Below, piece by piece: positions 6,647 to 10,660 of a stretch of DNA of 10,660 bases. The position numbers were made by a program, and so were the translations under genes. Each line of letters starts with the position of its first letter. Positions within the stretch are counted from its first letter, which is position 1. The stretch is from SCUN01 sp964343975 (lineage in GTDB: Bacteria > Acidobacteriota > Vicinamibacteria > Vicinamibacterales > SCN-69-37), in NCBI GenBank assembly GCA_964343975.1, contig CAYFLU010000108.1:1-10660 (forward strand). The letters are read 5' to 3'. The notes under the pieces are model-generated. The model worked only from the letters and a program-made list of their open reading frames with translations. It made no database searches and had not been told where the DNA came from.

Positions 6647-8164
6647 TCAGGCGAGTGCGGCGATCGTACGGCGGCAAAAAGCCGCGCGTTCGCAGGCGAC
6701 CGGCGTCGCCGGCCAGGCATCGATGGGCCAGGGGAGGCGCCACGTCCAGTTGTGGTCGCTGACGGTGCCCGGCGTGTTCACGCGATCGCGCCAGCCGAAG
6801 AGGTCCTGCATAGGCAGAAAGGCCTGCGCCGAGCCGGCGCCGAGCGCGCGCGTGAGCAGCACGTCGCGCACGTGCTCGTCGAAGTGACTGATCGTGCCGG
6901 CGACGGCCATGCGCTCGTGCGCCGGCAGCTGATCGAACCACTCCGCCACGGTTTCCGTGTCGTGCGTGCCGGTGGCCGCCACCGACACGGCCGGGAACGC
7001 GGCCGGATCGAGATACGGCTGTCCGGGCGCGTGGTAGTCGCGCTCCCAGCGCAGCACCTTGTAGCCGGGCACGTCGAGCGCCGCGAGCGTGCCGCGCACG
7101 AAGTCGGGAATCACGCCGAGGTCTTCCGCCAGCACGTGCAGGCCCGAGGAGCGGGCCGCCGCGATGATCTGCTCGCCCTGCCAGCGCTGCGTATGTTCGT
7201 CCGAGGGCGTGAACCACGCCTGCCCCGACCCGTCGCGCGCGTAGGTGCGGAAGAAGCCGACGAGATGATCCACGCGGATGCCGTCGAAGAGCGCGGCCGC
7301 GCGGCGCGCGCGCTGGCGCATCCAGTCGAAGCCGCCCGCGGCGATCACATCCCAGCGGTACACCGGCAAGCCCCAATCCTGGCCCGTCGCGCTGAACGCA
7401 TCGGGCGGCACACCGGCGGTGAGATCCAGGAAGAACTCGTGCGCGCGCGCCCACACGTCGGCACTGGCGGTGTCGACGACAAACGGCACGTCGCCGTAGA
7501 TGCGCACGCCGTGCGCCGCGGCGGCGCGCCGCGCGGCCTGCCACTGCGCGTCGAGCTGCCACTGCAGATACTGCTCGTAGAGCACGGCCGTCGCGAGTGC
7601 CTCGCGTTCCGCCGCCAGCGCGGCCGGTTCGCGCGTGGCCAGCGGCTCGGGCCACGTACGCCAGTTCCCGCCGCGCGTGTGCGTGATCGCGCGATAGAGC
7701 GCGTAGTCGTCGAGCCACCACGCTTCACGCGCGCTGAACGCGATGAGCGCCTCCGCGCGCGCCGTGCGCTCCAGCCAGTCATGACGATGAAACTGCTCGA
7801 ACGCCAGCGTGGCCGCCGCCTGCTTGGCCGCGCGCACCGCCGCGTAGAACACGCGACCGCTCGCCCGCGCCGCTTCGAGCGCCTCGCGTCCGCGCGGCGG
7901 CAACGCCGCTTCGCCGCCGGCCCGCGCGAAATCCTCCAGCTGATCCACGGCGAGATAGATCGGATCCATCGCCATCGCCGAACAGGCCGAGTACGGCGAC
8001 GACTGCCCGTCGGCCATGGTGCCGAGCGGCAACAACATGAGATCGCCGAACCCCGCATCGGCCAGCCACGCCGACAACGGCGCGAGATCGGCGCAGTCGC
8101 CAATGCCCCAGCTCCGTGTGGACACAGCGGAAAACAACGGCAACAACACTCCCCGGCGACGCAT
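6647..8164 (-). CDS. malQ: 4-alpha-glucanotransferase (amylomaltase, GH77)
   Basis: The 505-residue protein is the usual size for short bacterial amylomaltases. It transfers alpha-1,4-glucan segments between maltooligosaccharides, releasing glucose, in cytoplasmic maltodextrin or glycogen metabolism. GH77 landmarks in order are: RSWGIGD (18-23), SSPYSACSAMAMDPIYL (55-71), GDVPFVVDTASADVWA (224-239), the 250s-loop equivalent SATGQDWGLPVY (258-269), IRVDH with nucleophile Asp299, EDLG with acid/base Glu347, and THDTET with transition-state-stabilising Asp402. The three catalytic residues sit 6-7 positions further on than in Thermus amylomaltase, as expected for a true orthologue. The C-terminal NWTWR (472-476) also fits. 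The ATG is nine bases after the stop of the upstream aminotransferase gene, with only a weak AGAAAG in between. No other starch or glycogen gene is in the window, so the maltodextrin link rests on this gene alone. Confidence 0.95.
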   Translation of the reverse strand: MRRRGVLLPLFSAVSTRSWGIGDCADLAPLSAWLADAGFGDLMLLPLGTMADGQSSPYSACSAMAMDPIYLAVDQLEDFARAGGEAALPPRGREALEAARASGRVFYAAVRAAKQAAATLAFEQFHRHDWLERTARAEALIAFSAREAWWLDDYALYRAITHTRGGNWRTWPEPLATREPAALAAEREALATAVLYEQYLQWQLDAQWQAARRAAAAHGVRIYGDVPFVVDTASADVWARAHEFFLDLTAGVPPDAFSATGQDWGLPVYRWDVIAAGGFDWMRQRARRAAALFDGIRVDHLVGFFRTYARDGSGQAWFTPSDEHTQRWQGEQIIAAARSSGLHVLAEDLGVIPDFVRGTLAALDVPGYKVLRWERDYHAPGQPYLDPAAFPAVSVAATGTHDTETVAEWFDQLPAHERMAVAGTISHFDEHVRDVLLTRALGAGSAQAFLPMQDLFGWRDRVNTPGTVSDHNWTWRLPWPIDAWPATPVACERAAFCRRTIAALA

Positions 8165-8173
8165 GCGCGCTTT

Positions 8174-9340
8174 CTATTGTATGTGCGCGTCGTCGAGCAC
8201 ACGCGCGAGCCCGTCAGCGAAGACGTCGTCCGGAGGCAGCAGGCTCAGCACGAGATAGGCCTCGTGCGCGAAGTCGAAGAAGAAGCCGGGATGCACGAGC
8301 ACGTGCCGGGTTTCCAGCAATCGCAACACGCGCGCCTCCTCGCTCTCGGTCGCGGGCACACGCAGCACCGCGCACCAGCCGGCCTCGGGCTCGAGCAGCG
8401 ACACGTGCGGATGTCCGGCCACCATGGCGCGCGCGCGCGCGAGGTTGACGCTGACGCGCGCGAGAATCGCCGCACGCACCTCCGCGCCGCGCGCGATGAG
8501 CGACGCCGCCGCAACCTGCACGGGCGTGGACACGGCCAAATAGGTGTCCATGATGAGTTCGATCTGCGCGAGCGCAGACGCGACGAGCGCCTCGGGCCCG
8601 GTGACGGCCATCCATCCGAGCTTCATCTGCGGCAGGCCGGCAGATTTCGACAGCCCGTTGAGCGTGAACGTGAGGGCCGGAGTGCTCACCGCTGCGGCCG
8701 TCGTCAGCGTCGTGGCGCGCAACGGATAGTCGAGGAAGACTTCATCGACGATCAGCGCGAGATCGTGCGCGGCGCACCACGCCGCCAGCCAGCGATGGTC
8801 GTCATCTCGCAACGTCGAACCGGTCGGGTTGTTCGGCGACACAACGAGCACCGCGCGGGTGCGTGCGGTGCGCCCGCGCTCGAGCGATGCGCGGTCGAGC
8901 GCCCAGCCGGCGTGCTGCTCGAGCGCGTACGGCACCGTGCGCACGTTGTCGAGCCGCGACAACAGATCAAACAGCGGATAGCTCGGCTGCGGCACGAGTA
9001 CTTCATCGCCGGCATCGCACAGCAGCTTGAAGAGCATCGCGTAGGCATCGCTCGTGCTCGCGGTGATCACCACCTGCTCGGCGGAAACGGCCGCACCTTG
9101 CCGTGCGAACTCCGCCGCCGCAGCGGCGCGCGCCATCGGCAAGCCCAACGGTTCTGGCGCGTAGATCAACGCGGACGGCGCGGCCAGCCCGGCATGCAGA
9201 TCCAGGGCATACGGCAAGCCCACCTGCGTCGGATTGGTCTCGGTGAGATCGATGACGGGCGTGCCCGCTGTTCGCAATCGGGCAAGCGCGCGGGTGACGG
9301 CGTTTTCCTCGAGCTGGCGCGGCAGTCGCGACGAGAACAT
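8174..9340 (-). CDS. Divergent fold-type-I PLP-dependent aminotransferase
   Basis: The 388-residue protein has the class I/II aminotransferase architecture: an N-terminal DLTETNPTQVGLPY (31-44), TASTSDAYAML (93-103), VPQPSYPLFD (116-125), SPNNPTG (168-174, Asn171), VDEVF (Asp199), GLSKSAGLPQMKLG with Schiff-base Lys232, and HPGFFFDF (350-357). Cofactor lysine, aspartate and asparagine are intact, so it should bind PLP and form the internal aldimine. Two usually conserved arginines are absent: the signature position that contacts the PLP phosphate is Lys240, and the position expected to bind the substrate alpha-carboxylate (xRxS near the C-terminus) reads LVLS, with Val364. It may therefore act on an unusual amino donor, or another arginine may substitute. 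It is the first gene of the minus-strand train, starting at ATG 9340 with no strong ribosome site, nine bases before malQ. It is clearly a different subfamily from the aminotransferase at 3937-5118. Confidence 0.88.
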   Translation of the reverse strand: MFSSRLPRQLEENAVTRALARLRTAGTPVIDLTETNPTQVGLPYALDLHAGLAAPSALIYAPEPLGLPMARAAAAAEFARQGAAVSAEQVVITASTSDAYAMLFKLLCDAGDEVLVPQPSYPLFDLLSRLDNVRTVPYALEQHAGWALDRASLERGRTARTRAVLVVSPNNPTGSTLRDDDHRWLAAWCAAHDLALIVDEVFLDYPLRATTLTTAAAVSTPALTFTLNGLSKSAGLPQMKLGWMAVTGPEALVASALAQIELIMDTYLAVSTPVQVAAASLIARGAEVRAAILARVSVNLARARAMVAGHPHVSLLEPEAGWCAVLRVPATESEEARVLRLLETRHVLVHPGFFFDFAHEAYLVLSLLPPDDVFADGLARVLDDAHIQ

Positions 9341-9388
9341 GCGGCGTCCAGCCTATCCGAAGTCGGGTCCCGGTCTAGACTAGGGAAC
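9341..9388. promoter_or_regulatory. Divergent promoter region between the aminotransferase and M16 peptidase genes
   Basis: The two genes point away from each other across 48 bases, so both must start transcription here or in the neighbouring coding sequence. On the minus strand, TAGACC (9377-9372) and TAGGCT (9355-9350) are 16 bases apart and resemble a weak -35/-10 pair. On the plus strand, TAGACT (9376-9381) sits where a -10 box would give a transcript with almost no leader. AGGGA (9382-9386) is a possible but very close ribosome site, two bases before the ATG. The centre contains the palindrome GTCTAGAC (9373-9380), flanked by TCCC and GGGA, which might be an operator. The existence of promoters is inferred from gene orientation; the exact boxes are weak matches. 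Confidence 0.35.
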
Positions 9389-10660
9389 ATGTCCCCACGA
9401 TTGCTGCTCGCTCTCGCGCTCACCGGCGCGCTCGTCACCGTGCCGCTCGGCGCGCACCAGACCGCACCGAAACCGCTCACCGTGCCCTACACGATGTTCA
9501 CGCTGCCGAATGGCCTCACGGTCATCCTGCACGAAGACCACAGCGTGCCCGTGGCCTCCGTGAACGTCTGGTACAAGGTCGGCTCGGCCAACGAGAAGCC
9601 CGGACGCACCGGCTTCGCGCATCTCTTCGAACACCTGATGTTCGAAGGTTCCGGCCACGTGAAGGAAGGCGACTTCGACAACTTCCTCGAAGCCGCGGGC
9701 GGCTCCAACAACGCCAACACCGACAACGACTACACCGACTACTACATCGATGTCCCGTCGAACGCGATCGACCTGGCGCTGTTCCTCGAAAGCGACCGCC
9801 TCGGTTACCTCCTCGACGTCGTCTCGCCCGCGATGGTCGACGGCCAGCGCGACGTCGTGAAGAACGAGCGCCGTCAGAGCTACGAGAACGCGCCGTACGG
9901 CATGGCCGAAGTGCGCATCCCGGAAATCCTCTTCCCGAAGAACCACCCGTACCACTGGCCGGTGATCGGCTACATGGAAGACCTCACGGCCGCGTCGGCC
10001 GACGACGTGAAGGAGTTCTTCAAGAAGTACTACACGCCGGCCAACGCCGTGCTCGCGATCGCGGGCGACTTCAAGGCCGACGAGCTCCGCAAGTGCATCG
10101 AGTACTGGTTCGCCGATGTGAAGCCGGGCCCCACCGCCGCGCCGATCGACGTGCCGCCGGCCGAACTGACGTCCGTCGTCAAGGAATCGATGACCGACAA
10201 CGTGCAGCTGCCGCGCCTTTACCTGACGTGGCTCACGCCGAAGCAGTACGCGCCGGGTGACGCCGAACTCGACGTCGTCGCGGCCGTGCTGGGCGGCGGC
10301 AAGACCTCGCGTCTCTACAAGCGCCTCGTCTACGACATGCAGGTGGCGCAGAGCGTGAACGTGTCGCAGGACAGCGCGGGCCTCGGCTCGCAGTTCCGCA
10401 TCGTCGTCACGCCGAAGCCGTCGCAGGATCCACCGCAGGTGGCGCTCGACAAGCTCAAGGCGATCGTCGACGAGGAGTTGCAGAAGCTGCGCGAGACGCC
10501 GCCCACCGACCGCGAGATGCAGCGCGTGATGAACGGCCAGGAAGCGGCGTTCTACAGCCGCATGGAACGTGTGAACGGCCAGGCGCGCGCGCTCAACAGC
10601 TACTTCGCGTCCACGGGCAACCCCGACTACTTCAATGAAGACCTCGCGCGGTACCGCGCG
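9389..10660 (+). CDS. Secreted M16 (pitrilysin/insulinase-type) zinc metallopeptidase, N-terminal part
   Basis: The frame starts at ATG 9389 and stays open to the right edge (424 codons), so the 3' end is missing. Residues 1-22 form a signal peptide (MSPR, hydrophobic 5-20, cleavage near PLGA). The rest is an M16 catalytic domain followed by the start of its partner domain: LPNGLTVILHEDHSVPVASV (39-58), the inverted zinc motif HLFEH (His78, Glu81 as catalytic base, His82), and the third ligand Glu160 in VVKNERR, 78 residues after His82 as in the family. Next come YYTPANAVLAIAGDF (214-228) and LGGGKTSRLYKRL (301-313), the hallmark of the inactive M16_C half. Active M16 peptidases clip peptides in a clamshell of two such halves; whether a second repeat follows is outside the window. 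Export to the periplasm is inferred from the signal. In related bacteria these genes often come in adjacent pairs with a catalytically dead partner, so the gene downstream of this window is worth checking. It lies opposite to the minus-strand train and is not part of it. Confidence 0.94.
   Translation, partial: MSPRLLLALALTGALVTVPLGAHQTAPKPLTVPYTMFTLPNGLTVILHEDHSVPVASVNVWYKVGSANEKPGRTGFAHLFEHLMFEGSGHVKEGDFDNFLEAAGGSNNANTDNDYTDYYIDVPSNAIDLALFLESDRLGYLLDVVSPAMVDGQRDVVKNERRQSYENAPYGMAEVRIPEILFPKNHPYHWPVIGYMEDLTAASADDVKEFFKKYYTPANAVLAIAGDFKADELRKCIEYWFADVKPGPTAAPIDVPPAELTSVVKESMTDNVQLPRLYLTWLTPKQYAPGDAELDVVAAVLGGGKTSRLYKRLVYDMQVAQSVNVSQDSAGLGSQFRIVVTPKPSQDPPQVALDKLKAIVDEELQKLRETPPTDREMQRVMNGQEAAFYSRMERVNGQARALNSYFASTGNPDYFNEDLARYRA

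Noticed and set aside
6618..7721. Long alternative minus-strand frames within malQ (also 7345-8202)
   Set aside because: They overlap malQ out of frame, and only the 6647-8164 frame carries the GH77 motifs.
9380..9955. A 191-codon minus-strand frame opposite the M16 peptidase
   Set aside because: The plus-strand frame has the signal peptide, HLFEH and downstream zinc ligand; the antisense product is Val/Arg/Glu-rich shadow sequence.
1..10660. tRNA, rRNA, CRISPR array, insertion sequence, integrase, toxin-antitoxin or phage defence genes
   Set aside because: I looked for cloverleaf-like segments, regularly spaced repeats, terminal inverted repeats and transposase or nuclease motifs, and saw none; coding sequence fills nearly all of the window.

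Overview
The window is a GC-rich, gene-dense piece of bacterial chromosome with almost no non-coding DNA. The strongly GC-biased third codon positions, the Gly/Arg- and Pro/Ala-rich secreted segments, and the mix of an M16 peptidase, a TolB-like propeller and a copper hydroxylase suggest an environmental Gram-negative, perhaps an acidobacterium of the Vicinamibacteria type. That placement is an inference from gene style; there is no rRNA or other phylogenetic marker here.

Layout: bases 1-750 (+) hold the 3' end of a copper-dependent, ascorbate-type monooxygenase (PHM-like). It converges on a seven-gene minus-strand train whose last member it meets in a shared CTAG. Read in transcription order (right to left), the train is: a divergent fold-type-I aminotransferase (9340-8174), 4-alpha-glucanotransferase MalQ (8164-6647), a GNAT acetyltransferase (6611-6009), a secreted TolB-like beta-propeller (6005-5115), a canonical class I/II aminotransferase (5118-3937), exodeoxyribonuclease III (3940-3188) and a membrane HAMP/SpoIIE-type serine phosphatase with a large low-complexity extracytoplasmic region (3131-747). 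A 48-bp divergent gap then separates the train from a plus-strand secreted M16 zinc peptidase (9389 to the right edge, truncated).

Spacing within the train is 9, 35, 3, -4, -4 and 56 bases. The GNAT, TolB-like, aminotransferase and xth genes are therefore very probably one translationally coupled unit. MalQ and the first aminotransferase probably belong to it, while the phosphatase may have its own promoter. The products do not form one obvious pathway: they cover glucan metabolism, amino-acid transamination, DNA repair, a periplasmic propeller and a partner-switching-type phosphatase. The train looks like a housekeeping run rather than a dedicated system.

I found no tRNA, rRNA, CRISPR array, insertion sequence, integrase or attachment site, and no clear evidence of a new defence or biosynthetic system. 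The points most worth a second look are the divergent aminotransferase, which lacks two near-invariant arginines, and the RGG/proline-rich insert in the sensory region of the phosphatase.
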